Positions 1-11,274 of a DNA stretch of 64,000 bases are shown here, piece by piece (the first letter of the stretch is position 1; each line of letters starts with the position of its first letter). The notes under the pieces are model-generated. The model was given only the letters and a program-made list of their open reading frames with translations, had not been told where the DNA came from and searched no databases. The stretch covers positions 241,706,166-241,770,165 of the forward strand of contig CM077666.1 of NCBI GenBank assembly GCA_039707655.1, given 5' to 3'. This stretch comes from Elymus sibiricus. Its lineage: Eukaryota > Streptophyta > Magnoliopsida > Poales > Poaceae. The translations under genes were made by a program, and so were the position numbers.

Positions 1-260
1 CACCTGCTGTCAAGGCACCTGCTCCTACCAGCAAAGCTCCCGGGGGAGGAAAGAAGAAGAAGAAGTCCGGCAAGACCTCTGATACGGACTCCGGGAAGCG
101 CACTTTAGAGTGCAGCACGCCTGTTGAGGACATACCAGAGAGCTCTACCAGCAAGAGCAAGAAAGCCAAGGCCTCTGCGCCAGCGACCAAGCAAGTTTCT
201 ACGAGAGAGGATGGGATGAGTGGCACTTTTTCTGTAAGTGCCACTCTCAATGACAAATAG
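1..260 (+). pseudogene. F1 copy 1, end of gag-protease region (partial, runs off the left edge)
   Basis: This is the C-terminal tail of a Ty3/gypsy gag-protease polyprotein. It is identified because it aligns base for base with 37430-37684, where the upstream zinc knuckle and protease are present. The visible part is a Lys/Ser-rich tail (GKKKKKSGKT-like), with no catalytic motif. It ends at an in-frame TAG (258-260), and the same frame continues directly into reverse transcriptase. The sister copy has the same TAG in the same place, so I treat it as a feature of the family rather than decay. The start of this element lies outside the window. Confidence 0.75.
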
Positions 261-3200
261 GAAAGCAAGCTCGTTGCCTTCCTACGGGCGAATGTCGATG
301 TGTTTGCTTGGCAAGCATCTGACATCCCCGGCGTTCCTAGGGAGGTAATTGAGCCCCACCTTGTTGTCTGCCCTCATGCAAGACCCGTCAAGCAGAAGGT
401 CAGGAAGCAAGCTTTGGAGCGGCAAGAGTTCATTGACGAGGAAATCAAGAAGTTGGAAGCAGCAGGTCTAGTCAGAGGAGTGCTACACCCTATGTGGTTA
501 GCGAATCCAGTCATAGTGCGCAAGGCGAATGGGAAGTGGAGGATTTGTATAGACTTCACTGATATAAATAAAGCCTGTCCAAAGGACTCTTTCCCTTTGC
601 CACGCATCGACCAGATTGTAGACTCCACTGCCGGCTATATGTTACTCTCTTTCCTTGACGCCTATTATGGTTATCATCAGATCTTTATGGCCAAGGAAGA
701 TGAGGAAAAAACCGTATTCATCACTCCATGTGGCACATACTGCTTTTTGCGTATGCCTTTCGGATTGAAGAGTGCTAGAGCAACCTTTGCCAGGGCAGTC
801 TAGATCGGTTTTGAGCCACAGCTGCACAGAAATGAGGAAGCCTACATGGATGACATTGTGGTCAAAACCAGAGACAAGTCAACCCTGATCCAGGATTTGG
901 AAGAGACATTTGCGAACTTGCGCAAGCTCAACTTGAAGCTCAACCCCGATAAGTGTGTGTTCGGTGTTCCGTCCGGCAAGCTTCTTGGGTTCTTTGTATC
1001 TCAGAGAGGGATCGAAGCCAACCACGACAAGATCAAAGCAATTAAGCAGATTGAAGCACCAAGATGCGACCAGAACGTCAGGCGCCTTGCCGGCAGTGTT
1101 GCCGCCCTTAGCAGGTTCATCTCCAAATCGGCAGAGCGCGCCTTGCCGTTTTTCAAGATATTGAAAAAGGCAGGTCCGGTGAATTGGACTCCGGAAGCGG
1201 AGGCCACACTCCAAGATTTGAAGGAGTACTTGTCCTCTCCGCCAGTCTTAGTTGCGCCTAGGCCGCAAGAGACGTTGCTGCTATACTTAGCGGCAACAAA
1301 TCAAGTGGTTAGTGCTGCACTTGTGGCTGAAAGAGAGGTAGATGAAGAGGAGGTAGCAGCCGCAGAGCCACGACCCAATGAGCCAGAATCTTCTCTGGCA
1401 AGGTCAGGTGCCGACAAGCCAGAGATTGTGCAAGCCAGCAAGTCAGATCAACAAGTTGTGAAGAAAAAGATGGTGCAGCGCCCAGTGTACTTTGTCAACT
1501 CCCTCCTGCAAGGGGCTAGGTCAAGGTACTCCGGTGTGCAGAAGTTGCTCTTTGGCCTTCTCATGGGCTCAAGGATGGTGCGCCATTATTTTCAAGCACA
1601 CCTAGTCACCGTCGTCACTCGCTTTCCGTTGCAACGCATCTTGAGAAATCCAGAAGCAACCGACAAGATTGTGGAGTGGGCATTGGAGCTGTCAAGCTTT
1701 GATTTGAAGTTTGAGAGTACCTCAACAATTCAGAGCAGGGCCTTGGTGGAATTCATTGCAGAATGGACCCCAACGCCAAACGAAGAAATTCCAGAGACCT
1801 CTCTCTCCAGCAAGGAAACTGTTGACGATTGGATCATGTACTTTGACGGTGCTTCCACGCTGAAAGGCGCCGGTGCCGGCGTGCTGCTTATAGCACCCAC
1901 CGGATAGCACCTCAGGTACGTGCTTCAGATGCACTTTCCCTGGGAGCAGGCCACCAACAACACTGCTGGGTACGAAGGATTGCTTGCCGGTCTGCGCATT
2001 GCATCGACCTTGGAATTCGGAAGCTGATTATCAGAGGCGACTCGCAGCTAGTGGTGAGGCAGGTCAAACAGATTACCAGAGCCCTTTGATGGAGGCATAC
2101 GTTGATGAGGTGAGGAAGTTGGAAGAGCACTTTGACGGTCTGCAAGCAGAGCAAGTTCCCCATGCCCAGAATTGGATTGCCGATGACCTGTCAAAGCTTG
2201 CCACCCAAAAGATGCCTGTGGAACCAGGAACTTTTGTGCTCCATTTGACTCAGCCATCCGTTACACCATCAAGGCTGGCGAAGAAGAGAAAACAAGATGT
2301 TGGTGGTTACTTTCTGGCAGAGCTGCCGGCAGCCGCCAAGAAAGTGAATACCGCTGACAAGATACCCTTGGCCGGTGAGCCACAGTTTCCGGCAAGCCAG
2401 ATCCTTCCCGTCGATGCAAGCGCTCCCGCAGAGGAAGAAGTGCCTTTAGTCCTTGTCGTCGAGCCACAAGCTTCGGCATGGGCACAGCCAATTGTCCAGT
2501 ACCTTCAGATAGGAGATCTTCCCAATGAACAAGAGGATGCAGAAAGAGTAGCCCGTCAATCAAGGATGTACAAGTTTGTAGAGAACATTCTATACAGAAA
2601 GAGACCAAATGGGGTGAAATTTAAATGTATCTGCCAGGAAGATGGACAGAGGCTGTTGGAAGAGATGCATGAAGGGATGTGTGGCTCTCACATTGGGTCA
2701 CGCGTGCTTGTCGGCAAGGCGTTCCGTCAAGGATTCTACTGGCTGACAGCCCTTCAAGACGCCTTGGCGGTGGTCATCAGATGCAAAGCATGCCAGTTCC
2801 ACTCCAAGGACATCCACCAGCCAGCTCAAGCCCTCCAAACCATCCCTCTCTCCTGGCATTTCTCTGTTTGGGGGCTCGACATCGTCGGCCCCTTCCCCCG
2901 TGCTACCGGGGGCTTTGAATTCTTGTATGTTGCAATCGACAAGTTTACAAAGTGGCCTGAGGTGGAGCCAGTGAGGAAGGTGATGGCACAGTCAGCCATC
3001 AAGTTCCTAAAAGGATTGGTTGCTCGTTTTGGTGTCCCCAACAGGATCATCACCGACAACGGCACCCAATTCATGAGTCGCACCTTCATAGCATATTGCC
3101 AAGAACTTGGAAATAAGATTTGCTACGCGTCTATTGCTCACCCAAGTAGCAATGGACAAGTAGAGAGGGCAAATGCAGAAGTGCTGCGTGGTCTCAAGAC

Positions 3201-3283
3201 CAGAACTTTCGACAGGCTGCACAAGTGTGGAAGGCGCTGGGTGAAAGAATTGCCGGCGGTTCTTTGGTCAATCAGAACGACAC
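261..3283 (+). pseudogene. F1 copy 1, pol (RT, double RNase H, integrase), broken
   Basis: The domain order is Ty3/gypsy: RT first (LPRIDQIVDSTAG, then MPFGLKSA, then catalytic YMDD in AYMDDIVVKT near 840-870). Next comes a degenerate RNase H split by a Glu-rich spacer, then a second RNase H (DWIMYFDGAS). Last is an integrase with a His/Cys finger (MCGSHIGS..., CKACQFHSKDIH), GLDIVGPF, TDNGTQF and SSNGQVERAN, which are the D, D and E sites. Stops are at 801-803 (CAG to TAG against the sister copy) and 1905-1907. Two one-base losses near 2000 and 2067 shift the frame. The integrase stops abruptly at 3283, where F2a inserted. The reading frame then runs into LTR sequence, which is not real protein. 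The element is non-functional. Confidence 0.9.
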
Positions 3284-4180
3284 TGTCGAGCCATTGGGGA
3301 CCAGGGTACCACGGCCCGTCTGCCTGTGGCCCAGGAGACGATGCTTGGCGAAGGCCAAGACGCGGCCCAACTATGGGCGCCGCGAAGCAAAGACACCTCG
3401 CGAGGCTCCAGCCTCCCGAGGACCCCTCCTCAAGGCATGAATCACCAAGATTTAGCCGCAGCAGCGGCGGAAGCCTCGCGAGGCCCTCTCGTGAGGCGGC
3501 CTCCTGAGGCGCCCCCCCGAGGCGGCTGCCAGAGGTCGACCGAGCCTGACGCCAGCCACGCGGTCTTGTGCCCACCATGTGGGTGACGCGCGTGGCGAAG
3601 AACGGCGGCAGAGGTCGCGCCAGCGGGCGCAGACATAGAGGCTTTCCTCTTTGGTGCTAAAGGGGCAGCCCCAGCTGCCCACCTACAAAGCAAGTCCCAA
3701 GGACTGCCCGTTTGGTGAAAGAAGACCAAGACAGCAAGGCGCGCAGGGCGGAGGTCATCAACGAGCCCACCGCGTGTCATGACCATGCTTTTGCAGGCGA
3801 AGACCGACTTTAGTCAGGATTGCCTGGGCGCCTGTCCCCTTTCAAAACCCACCAATTGTGGCTGCCCTTCCTGCCTAGATTTTCAGGGGAAGAGGACCAG
3901 GGCGGCTATAAAAGGGGCAGGGATGCCATTGTAGAAGGGGGATTCCTTGGCCTCCTACATTGTATGTGAGAACACCTTCTTGCCCACTGCAATCCCAACC
4001 ACAAGCAGGAGTAGGGTTTTACACCGCAAGGTGGCCCGAACCTGGGTAACTGGAGCGTCCCCTGTCATGCTCCACGCTAGCACTCTCGCCGTAGCCTCGC
4101 CATGGTCACCCTTGGATCGGTAGGAACCAGCTCGCCCCCAGTATTCGAACCTTTGGGTCCACGGAGCCCTGATTCCGACA
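3284..4180 (+). repeat. 5' LTR of F2a (897 bp)
   Basis: The LTR begins TGTCGAGCC and ends ATTCCGACA. In the sister LTRs the ends form the inverted repeat TGTCGG/CCGACA. It aligns with 40594-41479, 49723-50596 and the reverse complement of 59294-60154. A TATA box lies at 3906-3915 and a tRNA primer site follows at 4183. The first 200 bp are rich in CTCGCGAG-like palindromes. Confidence 0.92.
3906..3915 (+). promoter_or_regulatory. TATA box in F2a 5' LTR
   Basis: CTATAAAAGG, about 270 bp before the LTR end. It is conserved at 41205, 50322 and (reverse) 59551. It probably sets the retroelement transcription start some 30 bp downstream. Confidence 0.75.
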
Positions 4181-4182
4181 TT

Positions 4183-4200
4183 TGGCGCGCCAGGTAGGGG
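4183..4200 (+). other. Primer-binding site of F2a (tRNA-Arg type)
   Basis: TGGCGCGCCAGGTAGGGG lies two bases after the LTR. Its complement ends in CCTGGCGCGCCA, which fits the 3' end of plant tRNA-Arg(CCU) as I remember it. The same site is at 41482 (F2b) and reversed at 59274-59291 (F2c, with one change). RIRE2-like Tat elements are known to use this tRNA. Confidence 0.7.
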
Positions 4201-4231
4201 CGGCTCCAGTTCTTCCCACGTCCTCACCACC

Positions 4232-4803
4232 ATGGCTGACACTTGTCGTGAGCGCTACACGCGCAGGGCTGCCAGGGTGGCCCAGACGGAGCCGGTCGCC
4301 TATGACGATCGTCGACGCCGCACCGCCGGCGCCGCCACCGTCCCCGCTGCGAGGAAGCAGCAGGTTTCCTCCCTCCGCCCGTCCGTGCAGGCGGATGGCC
4401 ACGCCGCACCGTCCCCGCAGGCCGTGGTGCTCATGGCATGCGAGCTCCTGCGCTACCGTCCCACCGAGGCCGGCTACGACACCTGGCTCAGCCGCATCAC
4501 CTAGCTCGTCAATGCTGACGGAGAAGCCCCGGCGCCCTCTCACTCGTTCCACCCTCCGCCATCTCGCGCCGGGGACGTGGCGCATGATGTGCCTCCTCCG
4601 CCTCCTCCGCCTAGCGAGGGTGCCAGGCGCCACCGTGATGCGGGGGCGTGTGAGCCGTCCCACGGCACGTCTTCGCTAGACCATTGCGAGCCTAGCTGCC
4701 AGATCATTCGGCGCGCGCCGCCCGACGCGCGTGTGCTCCTCGAGCGGCAGCGCCAGCGCCAAGACAGGACCATCCAGGAGGTCGCAGTTGCCGGCCGCCA
4801 GAA
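4232..4803 (+). pseudogene. F2a gag, N-terminal part
   Basis: The ATG at 4232 in a CACCATGG context opens an Arg-rich basic N-terminus (MADTCRERYTRRAARVAQ) that matches F2b and F2c. It then gives a helical segment (LLRYRPTEAGYDTWLSRI) and a Pro-rich linker ending DRTIQEVAVAGRQN. One in-frame TAG sits at 4502-4504, where F2b has GAG. The frame is otherwise open and is cut at 4803 by X1, resuming at 8573 after the repeated CAGAA. By position this is the matrix-like start of Gag, with no known fold seen. Confidence 0.8.
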
Positions 4804-7800
4804 TGTGGCACCCCGACTCAGAGTCAGCGGAGCACCCCGTATTCCAGCCCAGAGATCAAGCCTTCTGGAATACGGCACTGCTTGGCATAGAACAAATCAG
4901 CTCTTTATTTCTAGTAAATGGGGTACAAAGTTTGAGATATTACAAAGGGGTTGCCTCGGCCAAGCTACGCTTGCTATGATAATGCTATGCTAGCAGCGGC
5001 TCGAATCCTAGCAGCAGAATTATAGCGTCAAAATGGACTCCACTCCATAGGGACTCTGGCTGGGACACGTCCTAGCTCGCAACGCGAACACCTCCACTAT
5101 GCAAACATGGCAGCACCTGCAAACTGGCATGACACGCCAGGTGAGTACTTTGAATGTACTCCCAAGCTCGCAACAAACAAGAGCATCAAGGCATAACAAT
5201 GCCACAGCAATCATGATTAAATCAGATTTTAAATGCCACTAAAAGGGTGGAAGAAAATAATAACATGATGTTGCTACAACCATCAATCTTGCTACTACTA
5301 TGGAACCACTTTGTCCTGAGCCACATAATGGAACCACTTACTCTCGTGTTCAACTCATGGTCACCTCGAGGGCTTCTGACAATCTTCCCCAAGAATCATC
5401 CTCAACAGTTACCAGCGATCCTCAATAATCGGTCACTTAACCACACTAAGACGAGTTCTTCCATCATTAACACGTCATTCCCTCATTGGTGTTGATCAGA
5501 CAGTGTGACTTAGTACGAACTGTGTCCAATACCGTGGACTCGGCTATTCGAATAGATTCTTACACTTTGTAGAGGTTGCGCACTTTACCCACACTATGAA
5601 GCTCCTGGTCCCGTACCTCGGTACACTTCCCTTCCGGGTGGACCAATGCTGCTCCAACGAAACTTGCCTAACCCGTGACCCCTCCATCGTACCACCGACA
5701 TTCATCCTCCCCTGGAGTCATGCCCTGGGTGGCCCCTGTGTCACTCTTGACACCTGCCACCGTCGTGGCCAACCGACTGTCCCAAACGGTGACCTGACCT
5801 CAAAAACCAAACTAGGCTCACATGGTTATCGTCGTCTACCTGATCAGGGCAGCACGCACGCATAACCTCCCCTCTTTGGTGGTACCGATAAAAGAGCACG
5901 CTGTTAGACCAAGCCAAGGCCGTCCCATTCTGGCAGGTATGGCTGTACTGGAAAGTTCGGTTCAGTGGCACACGATCAACGATGAAGGAATTTATCCCCA
6001 AGTAATCATAGTCATCACTGACACTCCGATATACAAGTGATCCATGTTATCACAGTAACTATCTAGAAATCCAATGAGCAATGTGATCAACTTCTACTAC
6101 CGATCCCATATATGCAGTGCCGGTGGAATCACAAAATAATCATAGACGGTAATCTCACAGTCCAACAGCATTACCACACAAATATAGAAATCTACTACTA
6201 TCCTATAATCCCATCATCATCATAACAGTAACTGATCCAAAATCCTCAAAGTATTGCATGAATTAATCCATTCACAAATAATTCATATTTGACATTAAAA
6301 TAATTATTTAAACTATGATATTGCAATGCAATGATGCAAATGAGAGTTGTGGCTTGCCTTGCACCAAGGAAGTGTGGGGGAATACTCCTGGTCTTCACCA
6401 ACTAGGCAAAACAATCTGAAAAGCATTTTTGAAAGAATTTTCAAATACCACATAAAGCATTTTCATTGACCAGAACTTCTAGACAGCAGAGAAAAATACC
6501 AAATTTTTACAGCAGAAAGAGGAGCTCATCAGAAAAATAATGCAAAAAGAATGAACTCATTTGGACTTATGGTTTAAAATTTATTGATGGTCAAAGTTTA
6601 GTCAAAGTTTCTGGAATTATTTGAATTTAACTGAAAAACAGAAAAACCCTGGAGCGGCCACGTCGAAGGCGTAAAACCGGAGTATGCCTCCACTAGCATA
6701 CCGCTTCGGGCACGGCTGGGTCGCTGACATGCGGGGCCCGCCTGTCATATTTGAAGAGGAGATAGAGGAACAGAAGCAGAGCGGTTCACCGGCGAAGGTT
6801 GCCGGCGATAGCGACGGCGGCGAGCTTCGGGGACGGCGGGGATTGATCGGGCAGACACTGACGAGCACTCCTGTACCCGTATCTCATCGGGAGATGGACG
6901 GACGACGTCGCCCCCTTCGTCTCAGGCGGTGGCGTGCTTCGAGGGTTGATAGATCTAGCGATTCAAGCGAGCACTCAAGCAGAGGAAGGGCTGGGGATGG
7001 TCAGTGGAGCTTCACGAGCTCACTGGTGGTCTCAGCTGGGCCTGGGGTGGACGGAGGCGAGCGGACGGAGCTGGGGCAGGGTGGCAGAGCTCTTCACCGG
7101 AGACGGAGCAGAAGAGCTCTCCGGCCTGCCCTGGCGCTGCTGGTGGCGATTGAGAGGGAGAGGAGTGGAGTGGTGCAGCGAGACGAGGCCGGGGAGGGCC
7201 TTTTATAGGTGGACGGAGGGTGGCCGAGCCGGATCCCACCACGGTTGAGCTGGCCGGGCGAGGACGGCGAGCTGGCCGCCGCGGCGTGGGCTGAAGTGAC
7301 GAGAGGGGTGGGAGAAGTCAATGCGACGGCGACGGCTCGAGGCCGAAGACGCCAGCCAGCTAGGCCACAGTGCCCGTACGGTGCACAGTGGCGGAGCTTG
7401 GCCGTGTCTGCCGGCGAGCTTCGCCACAGAGGGAGAGAGTTCTAGATGGTCTAGGTGGACGGCGGTGACAACGTCGGCACGATGGGACAAGGAGAGGCAT
7501 CGTGAAGCGGCCGAAGCACTCGCGTCCGACGCGGTCGACGTGCAGAGCACGGTTTTGGCCTGGCCAGACGCGTGTTCACCGTGTGCACTGGCGCACGCGG
7601 CGCGCTCTGGCCTGCCCGGTCATGTCCATGCGATAGTCCCTCCTTCCAGAGGCCTCCCGGTGCAGCTGGTTTGGCAAGAGGTGGCTAGGACAGCTGGATA
7701 GGTTCCAGGCAAGTTTCTGGATAGGAACTTGTGCAGCAAGTTGAGGTGAAATGGCTAGGGCTTTGGGAGTGAAAGTTTGCCATACTGGAGTGTGGTAGGA

Positions 7801-8572
7801 AGGTGCACATACTGGGAAAAATTCAGACCAAATGGATCAGTGTAGAGCATAGTTGCTTCACAACTGCCTCTCTGGTCCAGAAATCTTGCAGAGGATGTTG
7901 CACTCACTTGGATATGTTCCTGGAGTTGAAACTTGGTATTGGTGGGTGATTTGAGGATGCCAACATGCTATAAAAATTTCAGTCCAATTGGGTTAGTGTA
8001 CATGGTACTTCCGTCACAACACTTCCCACTGGACAGAAACTGTGAGGAATTTTATAGAGAAATTGCTGAATGAAATGAGCCCAAAATTTGTGGAGACTGA
8101 TAATATGGGTAGGAGAATGTCTTGGATTAATTTCATAATTTTTGAAGCAATATAAAATATAGTTGCCTCACAAACTAAAATTATGACCAGAATCAAAGAT
8201 TGGATGCTGTGCTGACCATGAGGAGTAAATCTTGAATATATTCACATATCCAAGGTTCACAAGGTCCAAAGGATTTATGAGAATTTTCTTGGGATTTTTG
8301 GAAGAACAGAAATATGGGTTGCTTCACAACCTAGAGCTCCAAGGGTTATTCCTTTAATGGAAAAAGGAATATTAAATTGGAATAAAATTGGGATTGAGCA
8401 AGGATGGAAGTGACATGACTTGAGAGAAGTTTTTGAGAACTTGAATCACTTGGGAAAGAAAATCAAAAGAAATTCCCAAGTATTAAGTCCATAGAGCCAT
8501 TTAGAAACAAAACCAAGCCAAATTCCAACTAAAATTTGGAAACGAAAAGCTGAGAAAAACCAGGGTGTCACA
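4804..8572 (-). mobile_element. X1, probable ~3.8-kb solo LTR in F2a gag
   Basis: The insertion is precise: the host gag reads across it, and the 5-bp duplication CAGAA flanks it (4799-4803 and 8573-8577). On the reverse strand it begins TGTGACACCCTGG and ends GGGGTGCCACA, the TG...CA ends of an LTR. It is homologous to X2 (23521-27548) in opposite orientation; compare the block at 5500-5800 with the reverse complement of 26500-26800. A TATA box at 7201-7207 on the reverse strand lies in a GC-rich segment, as in X2. I see no gag, pol, primer site or polypurine tract, so a solo LTR fits best. A short non-coding derivative (LARD-like) is possible. Much of 5200-6650 and 7700-8570 is AT-rich, with no genes visible. 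Confidence 0.72.
7201..7207 (-). promoter_or_regulatory. TATA box in X1
   Basis: The reverse strand reads CCTATAAAAGGCC. It sits about 1.37 kb from the start of X1 in its own orientation, in the position equivalent to the X2 TATA. A GC-rich leader follows. Confidence 0.55.
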
Positions 8573-9668
8573 CAGAACCATGCCGCCCTCGCTGGTGGCG
8601 TTCCCTCTAGCTGCGGGGGCTACCGCGCCTTCACCCGCGAGCTGCGCCACGTGTTGTGGTCCACCAAGTTCTAGCCGGACCTGCCTCCGCGCTACGACGG
8701 CACCCCCAACCCCGCAGAGTTCCTGCAGCTCTATGCCCTGAGCATCGAGGCAGCGAACGGCAACGACATGGTCATGGCGAACTGGTTTCCCATGGCCCTC
8801 AAGGAAGGCCCACACTCGTTGCTCATGAACCTCCCTGAGGCGTCCATCTCCTCGTCGGCTGAGCTCTGCCGGCAATTTGTCGCCAACTTCAAGGGCACCC
8901 ATGAGCGCTCCCTCATGCTCAATGACTTGCGCGCCGTGCGCCAGCGCCCTGACGAGAATCTCCGCAAGTACATCCAGCACTTCAGCCAAGTGTGCAACAA
9001 GATCCCGCGTGCCTCTGAGGCCGCCATCATCTCCGCGTTCTCCAACGGCGTCACGGACGTCTGGATGCGCAAGAAGCTCGCCATCAACGACGAGCTCGAT
9101 TCTGTGCTCGAGCTATTCGACCTCGCCGACAGATGCGCCAAGGCCGAAGAAGGCCGTCTCTTCGCCCACAACGACCCCGATGCGGCGTCGGATGCCGCCA
9201 AGGCCAAGAGCAAGGACGCCAAGCGCAAGGGCCCTGCCAAGCTCGCGGTGGAGCCCGAACTGAAGCGCAGCCGTGAGCGTGACGAGCCCAAGAAGGACAA
9301 CCGCCCTCTCTAGGCCTACCACAAATCGCACTCCCACAACACCGAGGACTGCCATGAGCTCAAGCTGCTTTACGACGAGCGCCTGGGCCGCCGAGGCGAC
9401 CGTAATGATCGCGGCACCGGCCACGGAGGCGGCCGCGATGGCAACCGCTGGGGAGACCGTAACGGCAACGGCAACTTCCGGCACGGCTGGCGCGACCAAC
9501 CTCGTGAGGCCGCCTGGTGTGACCAGCCTTGCGAGGCCAACCCTCAGGCCAACACCGCTCTTCCACCGCTGCCGCCGGCACCGCGAAGGAACGACGGCAA
9601 CCCACCGGACGAGGGAGCCAGAAGCTACCAGGAGCCTCGCGGAGTGGCCTGCATCCTTGGCGGGGCCC
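8573..9668 (+). pseudogene. F2a gag, capsid-like core to zinc-knuckle region
   Basis: This continues gag after X1. It contains the plant retrotransposon gag core: WFPMALKEGPHSLLMNLPEA near 8785, then FVANFKGTHERS, NLRKYIQHFSQV and AIISAFSNGV. After a basic stretch (KSKDAKRKGPAK) comes the knuckle region AYHKSHSHNTEDCHELK. In F2c the first residue is Cys (C-x2-H-x4-H-x4-C), but here that codon is replaced by TAG (9311-9313), so the finger is lost. A further TAG lies at 8674. A Gly/Arg/Asn-rich tail follows. The reading is cut at 9668 by element B and resumes at 29768. Confidence 0.85.
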
Positions 9669-10563
9669 TGCTACTTGTAGCTTGCGTTGGTATTCCCCGA
9701 AGAGGAAGGGATGATGCAGCACAGTAGAGATAAGTATTTCCCTCAGTTATGAAACCAAGGTTATTGAACCAGTAGGAGAATCACGAAACACCTCGCTAGC
9801 AGCACCTGCACACAAACAACAAATCCTTGCACCCAACGCAAACGAGAGGTTGCCAATCTCTCGGCGGTCAATTGCAAGATTAAATTGTATGTGATAGATA
9901 GATAGATTGAAACAAAAATACAAAATAAAATAAAATAAAATGGCAGCAATATTTTTAGGGTTTTAGTAATATGATTTAGATAGACCCGGGGGCCATAGTT
10001 TTCACTAGAGGCTTCTCTCGAGAAAATAGCATACGGTGGGTAGACAAATTACTGTTGGGCAATTGATAGAAAAGCAAATAATCATTACGATATCCAAGGC
10101 AATGATCATGTATATAGGCATCATGTCCGAGACAAGTAGACTGACTCCTGCCTGCATCTACTACTATTACTCCACACATCGACCGCTATCCAGCATGCAT
10201 CTAGTGTATTAAGTCCATAAAGAACGGAGTAACGCCTTAAGAACGATGACATGATGTAAACAAGATAAACTCACGTACGAATAAACCCCATCTTTTTACC
10301 CTTAATAGCAATGATACATACGTGTCATGTCCCTTTCTGTCACTGGGATTGAGCACCGCAAGATCGAACCCATTACAAAGCACCTCTTCCCATGGCAAGA
10401 TAAATCAATCTAGTTGGCCAAACCAAATCAATAAATCCGAGAAGAAATATGAAGCTATAATAATCATGCATAAAAGAGATTAGAGAAGACTCAAATAATA
10501 TTCATGGATAATCTGATCATAAACTCACAATTCATCGGATCCCAACAAACACACCGCAAAAAG
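9669..10563 (-). repeat. Element B 3' LTR, terminal segment left of Angela
   Basis: It matches 28208 to about 29106 of the 5' LTR. The last 557 bp (10007-10563) appear again right of Angela at 19590-20146, with only one difference that I can find (a T/A near 10056). See the finding on the missing 5-bp duplication. Confidence 0.9.
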
Positions 10564-11022
10564 TGTTGGGGAACGTTGCATGGGAAACAAAATTTTTTCC
10601 TACGCACACGCAAGATCTATCCATGGTGATGAGCATCTACGAGAGGGAGAGTGAATCTACATACCCTTGTAGATCGCTAAGCGGAAGCGTTTAAGAAACG
10701 CGGTTGATGTAGTCGAACGTCTCCGCGATCCAAATCGCACGTCGTCCCTCGATCCGATCACGAACTAGTGCCGAACGGACGGCACCTCCGCGTTCAACAC
10801 ACGTACGGCTTGATGACGCCTTCACCTCCTCGATCCAGCGAGCGATGGTGAAGTAGTGGTTGAGTTCCAGCAGCACGACGGCGTGGTGATGGTGGTGAGG
10901 AACAATCTCTGCAGGGCTTCGCCAAGCACTACGGAGATTATGACGGAGGAACTAGAGGGCTAGGGTTGCCGGCACACGGCTTGGGAAATCCTGATGTGTC
11001 CCGTGTGCTAGCCCTGCCCCTC

Positions 11023-11032
11023 TATTTATATG
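11023..11032 (-). promoter_or_regulatory. TATA box in Angela 3' LTR
   Basis: The reverse strand reads ATATAAATAGAGGGG, matching the core promoter expected in BARE-type LTRs. The functional copy is the one in the 5' LTR at 18191-18200. Confidence 0.75.
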
Positions 11033-11160
11033 TTGAGCCTTGGGGTCTAAACTTGGAGTAAAAGCCTCCTCCGGGTCGGTTTTGCCCGCACAAGGTCGGT
11101 TTGGCCCGCAGGGAAAGAGTCCAACTCGGATCCCTGCCGAACCGTGCACAGCCGCGCACA

Positions 11161-11274
11161 AGCGGTAGTACCGCTTCACACAAGCGGTAGTACCGCTTGG
11201 GCGGTAGTACCGCTTCACACAAGCGGTAGTACCGCTCGGGCGGTAGTACCGCTTCACCAAGCGGTAGTACCGCT
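11161..11274. repeat. Six-fold palindrome array in Angela 3' LTR
   Basis: The unit AGCGGTAGTACCGCT is a perfect odd palindrome. Copies start at 11161, 11183, 11201, 11222, 11240 and 11260; the third and fifth keep only the 13-nt core. Mean spacing is close to 20 bp. The array lies about 130-250 bp upstream of the LTR TATA box in element orientation. Confidence 0.9.

Noticed and set aside
1905..1907. TAG in F1 copy 1 as a programmed stop like the one at 258
   Set aside because: The sister copy has GAG here and the stop falls inside a catalytic domain, so it is simple decay.
3284..4180. This LTR as the 3' LTR of F1 itself
   Set aside because: F1 integrase is cut mid-domain here and continues after F2b at 50602. 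A primer site and gag start follow the LTR, so it is the 5' LTR of a nested element.
4804..8572. X1 and X2 as DNA transposons, because their ends look like inverted repeats
   Set aside because: The match at the ends is short and imperfect, the ends are TG/CA with 5-bp duplications, and a promoter lies in the middle. All of this fits an LTR better. No transposase was seen.
9761..10179. Short reverse-strand frames in element B LTRs (also at 28304-28719)
   Set aside because: They are AT-rich LTR sequence. Frames differ between copies and show no protein-like conservation.
11161..11274. Regularly spaced short repeats resembling a CRISPR array
   Set aside because: Units are self-palindromic, spacers are only 3-8 nt and nearly alike, and the array lies in a plant LTR.
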